Shown in pieces: positions 11,891-22,425 of a stretch of DNA of 64,000 nucleotides. The stretch comes from Adiantum capillus-veneris (lineage: Eukaryota; Streptophyta; Polypodiopsida; Polypodiales; Pteridaceae). Location of the stretch: assembly GCA_014529385.2 (NCBI GenBank), contig CM043963.1, positions 80,615,412-80,679,411 on the forward strand, written 5' to 3'. Position numbers and translations under genes: made by a program. Positions within the stretch are counted from its first letter, which is position 1. The number at the start of each line of letters is the position of its first letter. The notes under the pieces were generated by a model. It was not told the DNA's origin. It made no database searches and saw nothing but the letters and a program-made list of their open reading frames with translations.

Positions 11891-13290
11891 TGCAGATCCA
11901 AACAGCAAACAATTCGACAAACGACAAGTGGTATAGTTGTACAGTATGTAGTGCCAAACGACCAGTGGACCACACAACTTTGTTTCAAGTAAACATAGCA
12001 CCTGCATGGAGTCAATATATCATTGACTTCTTAACCACCAGGACGTTCCCTCAGAACATCACAAGAGCACGAGAAAAATCTATAGAGCTGGAAGCTCATG
12101 ACTTTCAGTTAATTGCGAATCAACTCTATAAGCGGGGGAAGGACAATCAACTTAGAATATGTGCAAGTGAAAGCGAATACTTGCTGATTCTAGAACATGC
12201 ACATAGAGGAATAAGTGGAGGCCATTTTTTGGGCGATAAGACGGCAAAAATTGTCTTAACCGCAGGAATTTGGTGGCCTACATTGCACATGGATGCCGAA
12301 GAGTTTGTAAAGCGTTGTGATACATGTTAACGCACAAAGATACCAATAAAAAGAGACGAGATGCCATTACGGCCAATGATGGGGTCAAGAGCATTTGAAA
12401 AGTGGGGCATTGATTTTGTGGAACCTATATCACCCCCTGCATATCGCACCCATACCCAATATATCATTGTGGCCACAAACTATCTCACAAAATGGGTCGA
12501 AGCCAAAGCAACACAAAAAGCTGATGCATGCACCACGGCACAATTTTTGTATGAGAATGTTTTTGTACGTTACGGGTTACCAATAGAAATTGTCAGTGAC
12601 CGTGGAACACATTTTCTCGATGAAGTCATTGAATATCTGCTAGAGGAATTCATGGTCATACATAGGAAATCAGCACCATACCATCCACATGCCAATGGGC
12701 AAGCTGAGGCCACAAATAAAACACTATGCACGGTTCTCACCAAAATAGTGTCAGAATCAAGAACAGATTGGGATCAGCAGCTATACTCAACACTATGGGC
12801 ATACAGGGTAGCTTACAAAACATCAATAGGAACAACACCATACAACATGGTGTTTGGCCTAAATGCTATACTACCCATAGAGTTCTTAATCCCAACTCTA
12901 CGAGTAGCAACAAGCTTGGAATGGACAGGGCATGAGATCTCGTCAAGGATTGATGATCTTGAAAAGCTAGATGAACACCGCTTATGAGCTGTCGCGTCAA
13001 TCTATGCTAAAAAAAGAAGACAAAAGAAATTTTTTGACAAGCATGTGCGTACCAAAGAGTTTAAAACAGGTGATTACGTACTTGTTTATACCTTAAAACA
13101 ACATACCAAGAAACTTAAAAAGCAAGGACTGGGACCATTTGTGATTAGTGATCTATCACAAAGTGGAGCTGTCAAGCTTGCTACATTAGCAGGAGAAGAA
13201 ATTCAAAACTGGATTAGTGGATGTCGACTAAGGAGGTATCATCTACCACTCACACAGGAGATGCTCCAACAAATTCATCAAGGAAAAAGA
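11890..13290 (+). pseudogene. pol: pol: integrase (DD35E), two in-frame stops
   Basis: The zinc-binding N-domain is seen as HAHRGISGGHFLGDKTAK, WWPTLHMDAEEFVKRCDTC (about 12195-12327). After a TAA (12328) comes the catalytic core with Asp in WGIDFVEP (12412-12414), Asp in IVSDRGTHF (12598-12600) and Glu in NGQAEATNKT (12706-12708). The spacing is exactly 35 residues between the last two. After a TGA at 12985 the C-terminal domain reads FKTGDYVLVYT and GLGPFVISDLSQ (about 13060-13160). It would join cDNA to host DNA. The triad is intact, but stops and frameshifts make the copy inactive. Confidence 0.88.
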
Positions 13291-14506
13291 GAGAGTATGG
13301 GAGGAAGCTCAAGCCAAAGCACAAGAACACATTGCAAAAATACGGCTTCTGCGACAACAACAAAAAAGTGGATCACCATTGTGAATCAATGCCATTGGAC
13401 TGACTCAGTTGGAGGAGGAAACAGTGGAGCCAATAATTGCGGTCAAAGTGGGCAACAATCAAGTGGGATCAACAGCTTTGCTTGATTCAGGTGCTCAAGA
13501 AAATTTGATCTCTTACGGATTATACCAACAACTCACAGTCACAGATCAGCTTCATCCTACTCCCCAAGTGCTGAAAAGTAGCACATCACACCCATTGACA
13601 ACATTGGGATGGACTATATTGCATGTACAGCTACATCAATATATTTATCCACACAAATTCTATGTGGTGACAGATGAAAGCACACAACACCCAATGATGC
13701 TAGGGCAACCTTGGCAAAAAGCATACAATGTGCAGATAGATTGGAAAGCAAAGGCGGTCAAAATTCAACATGAAAATGAACAACAGGTGATAGCTTTTGC
13801 TCAGCAATACCATCATGATCAACTGCAAGCCATGCAATCACTGGCAACAGGGCCAAAAACACGAATGCCATCAATGAACAACAGGAAGCCCGAGACCAAA
13901 TATCAGGTAAAAGCCAACCATGCCAATTACAGACAGATGAGGTCACCGGCCACAATGCAAAAATCTAGGCTACCCAAACAAGGTAAACAAGTATGGATGC
14001 GGAAGGATAGAAATGCAATGGCAGAAAAACAACAATGTAACAAACGGATTCCAACAAAGCAGACGGTTCAACCCCAAACCAAGGGCATAAAACGAATGTG
14101 GATCCCAAAGAAAATGCTTAGCCATAACCCAAATGTCACTCACATTTGGATACCAAAGCAAAAGAAACTACTTGCAGTACAAGCAACAATGGAAGGCCGA
14201 CAGCTGCATTTCAAAAAGAAGAACCGACATATGTGGATGCCGATGAAAGACAAACCAGTGGCAAACCAGAACGAGCCAAACCATCTACAAAAATCGACAA
14301 CAACAAAATACCAATGGAAAGCCATAGCCATAAGGCTCATAGCCATTACATCCCAGCCAATTCTATCTTTAGACACAGCTACGACTCCATCAATAGTGTC
14401 GGCAAAGCAATTGCTTCTTGCCAAAAATACAATTAAACAGAGAGCAGTAGAGTTAGAGCTGTTACTTGCAAAGAAAGCAGGAAACCTCGACGGCGAATGC
14501 CAATAA
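13291..14506 (+). pseudogene. Second retropepsin-like domain plus basic W-x-P-K repeat tail, downstream of integrase
   Basis: A shift of one base near 13290 carries the integrase frame into a helical linker (WEEAQAKAQEHIAKIRLL), one stop, and then the 365-codon frame from 13409. Residues 5-110 look like an aspartic protease fold: an ALLDSGAQENLIS active-site loop (Asp codon 13484-13486) and MMLGQPWQ about 70 residues on. These parallel the DSG and LGRPF motifs of the first protease at 9003. The C-terminal half is very basic, with recurrent tryptophan motifs (QVWMRK, RMWIPK, HIWIPK, HMWMPM). It may be a second processing enzyme or a cDNA/RNA-binding tail. I know no standard plant gypsy architecture with a protease here. 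Fusion to pol is inferred from the reading frame. Confidence 0.6.
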
Positions 14507-14673
14507 GCACTTTGCTTATTCCCTTCTCTTGCACAGCATTAATTTTTCCATGCATTGACCGAGTATGCATAAAATAGGGCCACATTAATCGGCCAGGCAT
14601 TAGCACAACATTTTCAACCTATGCACGGCACATACTCCAAGGAGAAACCTTGTCGTCCGGGAGGACTCTGGCT

Positions 14674-14687
14674 AGGAGGGGGGGAGG
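14674..14687 (+). other. Internal polypurine tract
   Basis: AGGAGGGGGGGAGG, purine-only, closely resembling the terminal tract at 20821-20834. It could be a second plus-strand priming site or the relic end of an earlier element. Confidence 0.45.
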
Positions 14688-14876
14688 CATTCTAGAGGCA
14701 CTCGCAAATGCGGAACCAATGACAGAAACAACAAAAAAGGGCATGATTTTCGACTATTTTAAAGGTTGTTGTTTGATTGTGAAATTTTTTGGAGTAACGC
14801 AAGCACATATGCCATTATACAGCATGTATCTATAGGTATATGAGGCCAAATGCCAAATCAAGCCCCTAGGTGTGTG

Positions 14877-14884
14877 TATATAAG
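14877..14884 (+). promoter_or_regulatory. TATA-like box in the spacer
   Basis: TATATAAG about 2.45 kb before the third ORF. It follows the internal polypurine tract by about 190 bp, a spacing that would fit an LTR-like promoter or a separate promoter for the third ORF. There is no transcript evidence. Confidence 0.3.
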
Positions 14885-16294
14885 TAGAAATAGCCATTTT
14901 TCGGGCAAAATATTGATAAAACGGAGAAATCCGGCCATAAAATTGCATGTGAGTGTATATAATGTGTTGCGGTGATTTTTGTGATTTATTATGATTTTTA
15001 GGGATTTTCTAGGTTTGATTTGCTATTTTCCTTTTAATTTTGTTAATTTTCGGCAAAAAAACTTCAAAAATACAAAAAACAGGTGAAAAACAGTCGTAAT
15101 GAAAAACAAAAAATATGGTGATGATCAGTGACTATAGAACAACCTATGGTACATTGGGGGTGCAATTATGAGACTGGAGCGGAAAGCGTGTTTTGGCCAG
15201 GTTTTGACCGAAATGCCAAATTTCTGGTAAATAGAGCAAACGGACTCCAAATCAAGAAATTTTTGAGCCTAAACCGCATCTTGCAAGAAGATAGGAGCAC
15301 ATGTCAAATTTCATGAAAAGTGGTTCGGGGACCTCCATTATAAAAAAATTTAACCCCTTTTTTAGCTTATTTTCACTATTGACTTTGTGGAGAAAGCTTC
15401 TGCCACCTAGAACGGATAGACTTTCAGCAGCTTCTACGATGCACACGACTACCCGACGATCTCCAGACATGAGAGGTAGGCTCACCACCTTGAGCTTTTC
15501 GCGCATGTTTGTCGCTATGTCGCGAAAACTAGCGTAGGGGTCACACACAAAGCGAGCGATAGAGACCTGCAAGTAGAGACGGCGGCCTAACGGCTAACCT
15601 CAAAGCAAAAAGACTTCATCGGCAGCTTACCCTACTCTAGGAGACCAGTCCTGGATAGCCAAAGGCAGTGGGAAACCATCGAGAAAAACCCTAATTCCCA
15701 GAAACCTGCAAGAGGCCACCAAATGGGAAATCGGTGAAACGGCAACCAAATGCTACCAAAATTCATGGGTAGGAGCATCTCGACATGCTCGACAAGTCTA
15801 CATGACCCGCATGACCAAAAAGTGACCCGAAGCGGCACTAAACCTCAGAAACGGCATCAGACACATAAAGCGTCAAAATGCACTTGCAGCCAAACCGCAA
15901 GTCCGTTTGCTACCAAACTTCACGAGCAGCTTTCCTAGACCATCAACAACCAAGTCCTATGGTGGAAGACCACCACAAATCATCAAAGGTATGGAAACAC
16001 AACCACGGGTGCTTCTAGAGCGACAAATTGTCAAATGGAGCTCTGGTGAAGCCAAAGTCGACAAAAACCATATGGCAAGGATCCCCAAGGAATTGGGAAG
16101 CTATGGAAACCAACATCGAAAAATTTCATCGCCAAAAACCGCTCCAAAAGTCAGAAAACGGCTCGGAGGCTCTGAAGTCCACATAGGGAGTTATACTCTA
16201 TCCATTTGACTTTTCTGTTGAAATTAGGCTCAAAAGAGACTTAGGGGGGCAAAGGGCAAGCACTGGGAGCACTAGCACCGAAAAAATCACCAAT

Positions 16295-16318
16295 AGACAT
16301 CCTATGCGTAGGATGTCT
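16295..16318. repeat. 24-bp palindrome, copy 1
   Basis: Half-site AGACATCCTA(C/T)G followed by its inverse, with one mismatched pair at the centre. First of four copies spaced 285, 285 and 286 bp apart. Confidence 0.85.
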
Positions 16319-16578
16319 CAAGGGAACTTTTTGGCACAAACCTCAACAATTTTTGTCATGCACATGTTCTGAATGACATTTACAAGCCATACACCAAGTT
16401 TCATCACATTTGGACTAGATTTGACCTCATATGCATGGAAAAACGCAAAGTTAGGGCATAGAGGCAATAATGGGCCATTGACCTACCAAATCTTGTCCAA
16501 ATCTCATGAAACTTGCACAACACACTCACATACACATCAGCAAACAATCTATGTGGTCAGGGAGAAAAAAGGATGAAA

Positions 16579-16604
16579 TAGACATCCTACGCGTAGGATG
16601 TCTA
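16579..16604. repeat. 24-bp palindrome, copy 2 (perfect, 26 bp)
   Basis: Perfect inverted repeat with half-site AGACATCCTACG, extended by one T/A pair on each side. The centre is ACGCGT, which also matches the CGCG core bound by plant CAMTA factors (known motif; binding is inference). Confidence 0.9.
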
Positions 16605-16864
16605 ATGGACCTTTTTGGCATGGAAGGGATGTTTTATCATTCCAGATCTAATTACCTCATCATCAAGAGCCCGTATGACAAGTTTGAAGCCATTCTAATC
16701 ACTTTTGACCCCCAACACCTTCAAGATACACTTTTTGAGCCCAAAAACACCTCACAAAGCCTTACAAGCATCAAATCTTGTCTAAATTCAAATCCAAGAA
16801 CAGAGCCATGTTCTATAGGCCAAGGACAACCCACAGAACAAGTTTCATGCAATTCTGATGAAAA

Positions 16865-16888
16865 AGACATCCTACGTGTAGGATGTCT
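16865..16888. repeat. 24-bp palindrome, copy 3
   Basis: Same half-sites with one mismatched pair at the centre (CGTG). The flanking sequence is only weakly similar to the other units. Confidence 0.85.
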
Positions 16889-17150
16889 CCAGCGTAAATT
16901 TAGCCTTCTAAGCAAGGAATGACATCATGGGAGCTAATACTATGGTGCATTGAGCCCATATACCAATTTTCAACCCATTTGGACATCAATTGCTACCTAT
17001 GATGGACATTCTACCCAAAATGTGACCTAAAGCCTGAATAAGCCCCAAAAAATCCACTTTTTGATATCCAAATTCAAATCCAAGCATATAGCCATGTTCC
17101 ATGAGCCTTACACTACCTGCATGTCAAGTATGAACCAATTCTGATGAAAA

Positions 17151-17174
17151 AGACATCCTACGCGTAGGATGTCT
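17151..17174. repeat. 24-bp palindrome, copy 4 (perfect)
   Basis: Perfect half-sites AGACATCCTACG and inverse, about 165 bp before the third-ORF start codon. Confidence 0.9.
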
Positions 17175-17339
17175 AAATAGAAATTTTTGGCTAGATTTGC
17201 ACTGTGAGGACATGCACAGCTTCACAAGTTCCGTTTAAGCTATAATTTCAATTTTCAAGTCATTTGGATAAGTAAAACTCAGTTTCGCAGCTAATATGGA
17301 AAAAACGCTAACTTTGGATTACTGAGTGCAACAGGATCT

Positions 17340-20300
17340 ATGGCAGCCTCAAAGTCACCGGCAAAGAAGAAAAGGATGACAATAAAAGATTATCTGGACG
17401 AGGTGGAACCCTTTGTCATTCCAGAAGGAACATTAAAGCCCACCAACACCTGGATACGAGAGGATCTGTTAGAGTCCAATGACCGAAGGATCTACCAGGG
17501 AGTGCTCAAAGACAATGAAGGCAATGTAATAAAGCTACCAATGCGACCAAGAGAGCTCAATGAATTTGTACGAAGCAAAATGGCCAGCTACTTGGAGAAA
17601 ATTGACCTCCATAACTACTTCGAAGCGATACCAGCAGGGGTGGACATCAAAAGAGTATGAGAGTTTGTAACAAGCATCAAAGGTAATGGAGTGGCCAAGG
17701 TGACAGATTTACAAGGCAGACCAGATACAGAGATCATAATCACGGAGCGGGTTGTAGCCCATGGACTAGACCTCTCCAATCAAGGAGACAGTGTAACAAA
17801 AAGAAGGGACGAAGTCAAGGTGTACAAAGAGAAAAAGGCCAATTACACCTTTGAAGACATTGCCAACCCAAAAGTGGCAATTATGTGCCAGTTGTACAAC
17901 CAGTACTTCCACATGTGCACTAAGAGGCCACAGAAGTACAGGATGCCGCCAGGTGCAATTGCCACGACGTTTACTTGGGCAATGACAAAAGGCACCCCAA
18001 AGATAATCAACTATGCGGCATACATACATGACATCTTGGTAAAGATGGGCAACAAAAAGCCAACCTACATAGTGCCAGGAGAACTGATAACCAAGGTGGT
18101 TTATGGAGCACTACACGCTAAAGGAAGGTGGCATGACCCACCATCTCAGCATGATTGGCTAAGGATAAAAGAAGACAAAGAAGATGAGCCACAAAGAGCA
18201 CCAAGGGTGGCTACGAGATTGAAGAGACGGTTAGAGCCAGTTGAAGAGGAGCAACCTGAGCAGAAGAAAGGAAAGAAGGAGTCTGCTCAAGTGCAAGCCA
18301 AAGAAACTAGGTCTCAAAAATCGGCAAGACTCGAGAGGCTGATGGAGAGTTTCCGAGCAGAAAGAGCCCTCAAGGGTGATTTAAACGAACTCTGGAAGCC
18401 ATCTCTCGAGTCTATGTCTGGATCATCCAGGAGATTGCAGAGGGACTGCTTTGAAGATTATATCAAGAATTTCGAGATTCTTGATGCTGCAGCGGAAAAC
18501 ATTCCCCATGTCCCTTTCACCGAGGAGGAAGTGGAGCAGATAAGGCAGACATTGATGGATGAACAAGAAATCCAAGAAAGGGAAAGAAAACGAAAGCAGA
18601 TAGGGACTTAAAGGGAAAACCGGCAGCTTTACCAGATAGCCCTAAACCCAACCCACAGACATCTCCACCGCCCTCACCACCTCCAAGCAGCCCTCCACCA
18701 GAAGAGAAGGAGGCTGAGGACAAACAAGAAGAAAGGCAAGTTGAGGAGCAAGAGCAAAGGCAAGAACCTGAGCCAAAGGAAGAGGCCAAGCCTGAGTCTG
18801 AGAAAAAAGGATTAGACGAGGCCTATTATGCATTTTTGGACCTGCTAGTTGCAGGCTATACAAAGGAAGAAGCCGCCACAGTCGCATTCGACTTGGCGAG
18901 AACAGGGCATAAGGATCAGATGCAAGGAATCCGGGTAGTGGAACTTAAAGACATTGCTACAAACACTGTAGACCTGCACCCGCCCTCCAATGACTGGGAC
19001 GTGGTGATGACAAAGCTAGCTGGATTGCGAGCACAATCCATGGCTTCAGAGGAAGAAATGAAGACTCTCAAAGCCACTAAAGAACAGATCAAAAAGGAAG
19101 TGGATTCTCTGCAGGCACAAAGCCAAAGGCAAAAAGAGAGAGAGGATGACCTGCATGCCAGCTTGGCAACGGCTCTACAAAACTGCCAAGCAATGGAAGA
19201 AGCAAATGAGGCAGCAACAAAAAGAATACAAGCAGCTGAAGAAGAGTGTCTGCAGCTCAGCAAGTCATTGCGAGATGCTGAAAAAGAACGAGATAATCTA
19301 ACAGTGCAGCTGGCAGAAGAAACAAAAGAAGTAGAGGCCATGAGAAATGCCAAGGAAAAGGTAGAGATAGAACAAGAAGCAAGGTTGGATGAAGTCCTTG
19401 AGCTCAAGGAAGAATTAAAAGTCAAAGATCAAACCATCCAGAGGCTGCGAGCATCACCTGCTAGAGTTAGAGCTACAAGCTCGACTCAAATCATTTCCGA
19501 GAGTCAAATATATGAAGAGAAAATGCAAGAACTTCAGAAGGAGCCGACTCTCGAGAAAAAGCAAAGGTTAATGATGGCTGAAGGGTCTATCGCAATGCAA
19601 ACAAGAATGGAGGACAGCCAAAAAGCCCTACAAGAAGAAGTGGAGAGCATAAAGATAAAGCTCGAGGAGGCGAAAAGAGTAAACGCTGAAGTTAATGACC
19701 TCCTCATGAATATGGGCGGAGAAGCTGAAGCGGAAAAGCAGACACTCCTCAGAAAAATTGAGGAGTTGAAAGGCCAGCAACAAGCAAAGGCAGAAATCTC
19801 AGGGCCAGCCGCCAATGAGGGCATTGACCTCAAACATGTGGCAGATCCTGTGGACACACCCATGCAAGAGGAAAGCATAGCAGGATCCTCTCAAGAGCCG
19901 GAGGATCTAACACAAGAAGAGGAGGAAAAATTGCATAAGGAATTAGAGGTAGAGCTAAGAGAAAGCACAAAGGAAGCCTTGGAATGGGAGTAGAGGGTCT
20001 TCAAATCTATGACAATTCAGAAGATCGACACCAGCAATCTCAGGCGTGAGTGGCTTCAACCCTCTCTCCCATATCCATTGCTGAAGTATGAAGCAGCAAC
20101 AATAAACAGGCGAATCAGAGAAGAGCCAACAGTACCTCTCTACAATGCAGACACCTCGAGGCCAAAAGGAGTTAAGCTCATAGTGGATTCTCAGCCAAAG
20201 TGGAGGAAGGCTTGGCTTACCAAGTACCCACAATACCTAATCCACTTGGTAGAGGCACCTAAACATATCAGAGACAACCTCAGCTTCTGTCCTCTATCAA

Positions 20301-20790
20301 GGGTTAAGACGTGGAAGGCACAATAAATTTTGCAAAGAAGCCAACCCACTTGGCTGAATTACCCAAAGCTATCATCCGTGAAGGCAGGTGAGAGAATAAG
20401 TGTCCAATACATGGTGAAAACCCTAACGGGCGCCATAAAAGTTCACTGGCTCACCTGACCTTACATGCATTATGATGAGAAAAATCTGCAGAACCATCCT
20501 AGCAGTGTTCGAGACCTTCAAGCCGGGCCAGGTGACTGACAGCATATTCTTCTTCCAAGATACATAGAGATGTGCTTACGATATGTCAGGTCAGCCTTCC
20601 AAGGAGGTGATACATGCGCTGTAGCAAAGAATCATGTTTCTACCATCCTATCACCTCCAGGCTTTTGAAGACGCATTCTATACGGGGTTCTTCACCATGA
20701 ATACAGATATCTTTGGCCCGACAATGCTGAACCTACATGCAAGGTACGAATCACTCCTAAAGATGCGGGAAATGATAAGATGAAGCAGCT
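17340..20790 (+). pseudogene. Third ORF of the gypsy element: unknown N-domain plus long coiled coil
   Basis: It starts at ATG 17340 (MAASKSPAKKKRMTIKDYLD). A TGA at 17658 (probably from CGA) interrupts it. The frame then runs to 18611, shifts by one base near 18600, and continues through a proline/glutamate-rich linker (18640-18800) into a 300-residue coiled coil (about 19030-19790, e.g. LQAQSQRQKEREDDLHASL). After a TAG at 19991 it reads on to 20326, and in shifted frames to about 20780 (TFKPGQVTDSIFFFQD, FLPSYHLQAFEDAFYTGFF). The original protein was about 1100 residues. It occupies the env-like position of Athila-type elements, but I see no signal peptide or convincing transmembrane segment, so I do not call it an envelope protein. 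Function is unknown. Confidence 0.65.
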
Positions 20791-20820
20791 GATCAAGGCC
20801 ATCTCGAGGACGACATGAAC

Positions 20821-20834
20821 AAGGAGGGGGGGGA
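20821..20834 (+). other. Terminal polypurine tract of the large gypsy element
   Basis: AAGGAGGGGGGGGA directly before TGCTAGAAGC, the start of the 3' LTR. Confidence 0.8.
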
Positions 20835-21790
20835 TGCTAGAAGCTGGACACACCCCACGCCATCTAACTACTCGGCGGACTATTATCTTTGTAATTATTC
20901 ATTCATTGAGGAAAACCCGATCTTTCACCTTGTAAATATTGGGACTTACAGAAGTTTCCGGATTGTATCCCAGTTTTGATAGTTAGATTGAGTAGATGGT
21001 TGATTTTGGAACTTTAGGGTTTGAGAAGTTGTAAGGTATATATACCACTTTTTGACCTTAATGAAAAAAACCTTTTGTCATTTTTAAAAAAACAAGTTTA
21101 AAGTCTGTGAGTGAGTGTATTGTGTACGAGAGAGAGAGTGTGAGCTTCGTCTTGACGCTACGAGTGCTACGGTGGTCGGAATCGAGTGCGGAGAAGTGTA
21201 GCGTGTTGCCCCCGACTAGAGCTACGCGCCGATATCAACATTGCGCACGTACAGTCCGGCTTTGTGAGATCCTTCTACGAGCTTCATCGGTTGTTTGGGT
21301 GAGCATACGTTGTCCGATTTCGCATTGCAGCATATCCACGTGTTCACATTGAGTAGAACTACACATTAGGCACTTTAGATTTTGGAAACAAAGACCTGCA
21401 GATTTCGACCAGACATCCTACGTGTTTCTGAACCGGGTGTTTTGGGTCGTGATTTTGGTTCATAAACCTTAGGGAGAGCGGCCTATGGGTATTAGTAGGG
21501 TCTCCTTCAAGTTCTATGGTGTTTCAAGAATGTTTGATGGATGTTTGGCTCTAGAAAGCGTTGTAGGAAGTTTCCTCTTTTGGACTCTTGAAGGTTGTGA
21601 CTTAGACAATTGATAGAGACCTCTGTAGGAATTAGTTAGGAGTCGGTTGAGTGTAGGTTGACACCTTATGCTTGCTTCCACGCACCTGCACGGGTCGAGC
21701 TTCGTCCTTAGCTGACATTACATGTTAGGTGAGTTCTCGTTGTGCTGACGTCCGTCGCAGCGTATCCGTCCAACAGCAAGTAGCTTAGCA
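20835..21790 (+). repeat. 3' LTR of the large gypsy element
   Basis: It begins TGCTAGAAGC after the polypurine tract. The right end is inferred at GTAGCTTAGCA because TGCTA/TAGCA form the short terminal inverted repeat expected of an LTR, giving about 956 bp. A TATATATA box lies near 21037, with a poly(A)-like A/T stretch after it. The 5' LTR is outside the window, so the end cannot be confirmed by comparison. At 21411-21425 it contains 15 bases of the spacer palindrome. Confidence 0.6.
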
Positions 21791-21791
21791 A

Positions 21792-22409
21792 TGATGTGTG
21801 TGTAAAATTACAAAGGAGAGGGGGTGCTTATATAGGAAATGGTGGGTATTCTTTTCTCAATTCCTATTGGACCCTAATTCTCTTCTCAAATCCCATTGGA
21901 CCCCAATTTTCTTCTCAATTGCTATTGGACCCCATTTCTCTTCTCAAATGCTATTGGACCCCAATTCTCTTCTTAATTCATATTGGATCCCATTTTCCTT
22001 CTCAAATGCTATTGGACCCTAATTCTCTTCTTAATTCCTATTGGACCCCAATTCTCTTCTCAAATGCTATTGGATCTCAATTCTCTTCTTAATTCCTATT
22101 GGACCCTAATTTTCTTCTTAATTCTTATCTCTTAACTTTATCTTTCAGTCAAGTTAGTCCCCTTTTCTCCCAGTTCCCAATCTAGATCAATTTCCATGCG
22201 GCTTTTGACAAAGAAGTATAAAAATAATCTTAATGTTTTTGGAAAAATATAGGGATGACGTATTTTCTTATCCAAAGTATTCTTGTCTTTTCATTCTGGA
22301 ATAAAGTCTCATTGTCCGGATGAATTCTTTATCGGTCTTGATTTTTCTAAATTATTTTCTAGGATGAAAAAGTTTTGAATGGCTCTAGGGTTTAGGGAGC
22401 GACCTTACA
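21792..22409 (-). repeat. 3' LTR of a minus-strand gypsy element
   Basis: The minus strand starts TGTAAGGTCGC and ends ACACATCA. A G-rich polypurine tract (TTGGGGAG) precedes it at 22410-22420, and a CCTATATAAGC promoter box lies on the minus strand near 21830. The 29-bp minisatellite lies just upstream of that box. The partner 5' LTR is not in the window. Confidence 0.6.
21850..22125. repeat. 29-bp minisatellite in the LTR U3
   Basis: Nine units in strict 29-bp register. The ATTGG core occurs at 21866, 21895, 21924, 21953, 21982, 22011, 22040, 22069 and 22098. Each unit carries ATTGGACCC, i.e. CCAAT on the minus strand, which is the orientation of the element's promoter. Confidence 0.92.
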
Positions 22410-22425
22410 AACTCCCCAACAAAAA

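Larger units (their letters stand above)
14507..17339 (+). other. 2.8-kb non-coding spacer between pol and the third ORF
   Basis: No long ORF is seen on either strand. It holds an internal polypurine tract (14674-14687), a TATA-like box (14877-14884), AT-rich sequence to about 15130, and a diverged tandem repeat of about 285 bp whose best-conserved part is a 24-bp palindrome (four copies, 16295-17174). Confidence 0.6.
1..21790 (+). mobile_element. Large Ty3/gypsy LTR retrotransposon (5' end outside window)
   Basis: The order gag, zinc knuckles, aspartic protease, reverse transcriptase, RNase H, integrase, extra protease-like domain, non-coding spacer, third ORF, polypurine tract and 3' LTR is read directly on the plus strand. 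It is interrupted only by the nested element at 357-5212. Protease-RT-RNase H-integrase order is diagnostic of Ty3/gypsy. The very long internal region with a third ORF recalls the Athila/Tat-type plant lineages, which is inference. The 5' LTR and primer site lie left of position 1. The copy is dead: gag and pol carry many in-frame stops, several single-base frameshifts and a mutated RT active site. Confidence 0.85.

Noticed and set aside
16295-17174. CRISPR-like spaced repeats
   Set aside because: Repeats are perfect palindromes about 285 bp apart inside diverged tandem units of a retrotransposon. The spacing and host are wrong for CRISPR.
17340-20790. Envelope protein call for the third ORF
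   Set aside because: No signal peptide, transmembrane anchor or env motif is visible; only the position is suggestive.
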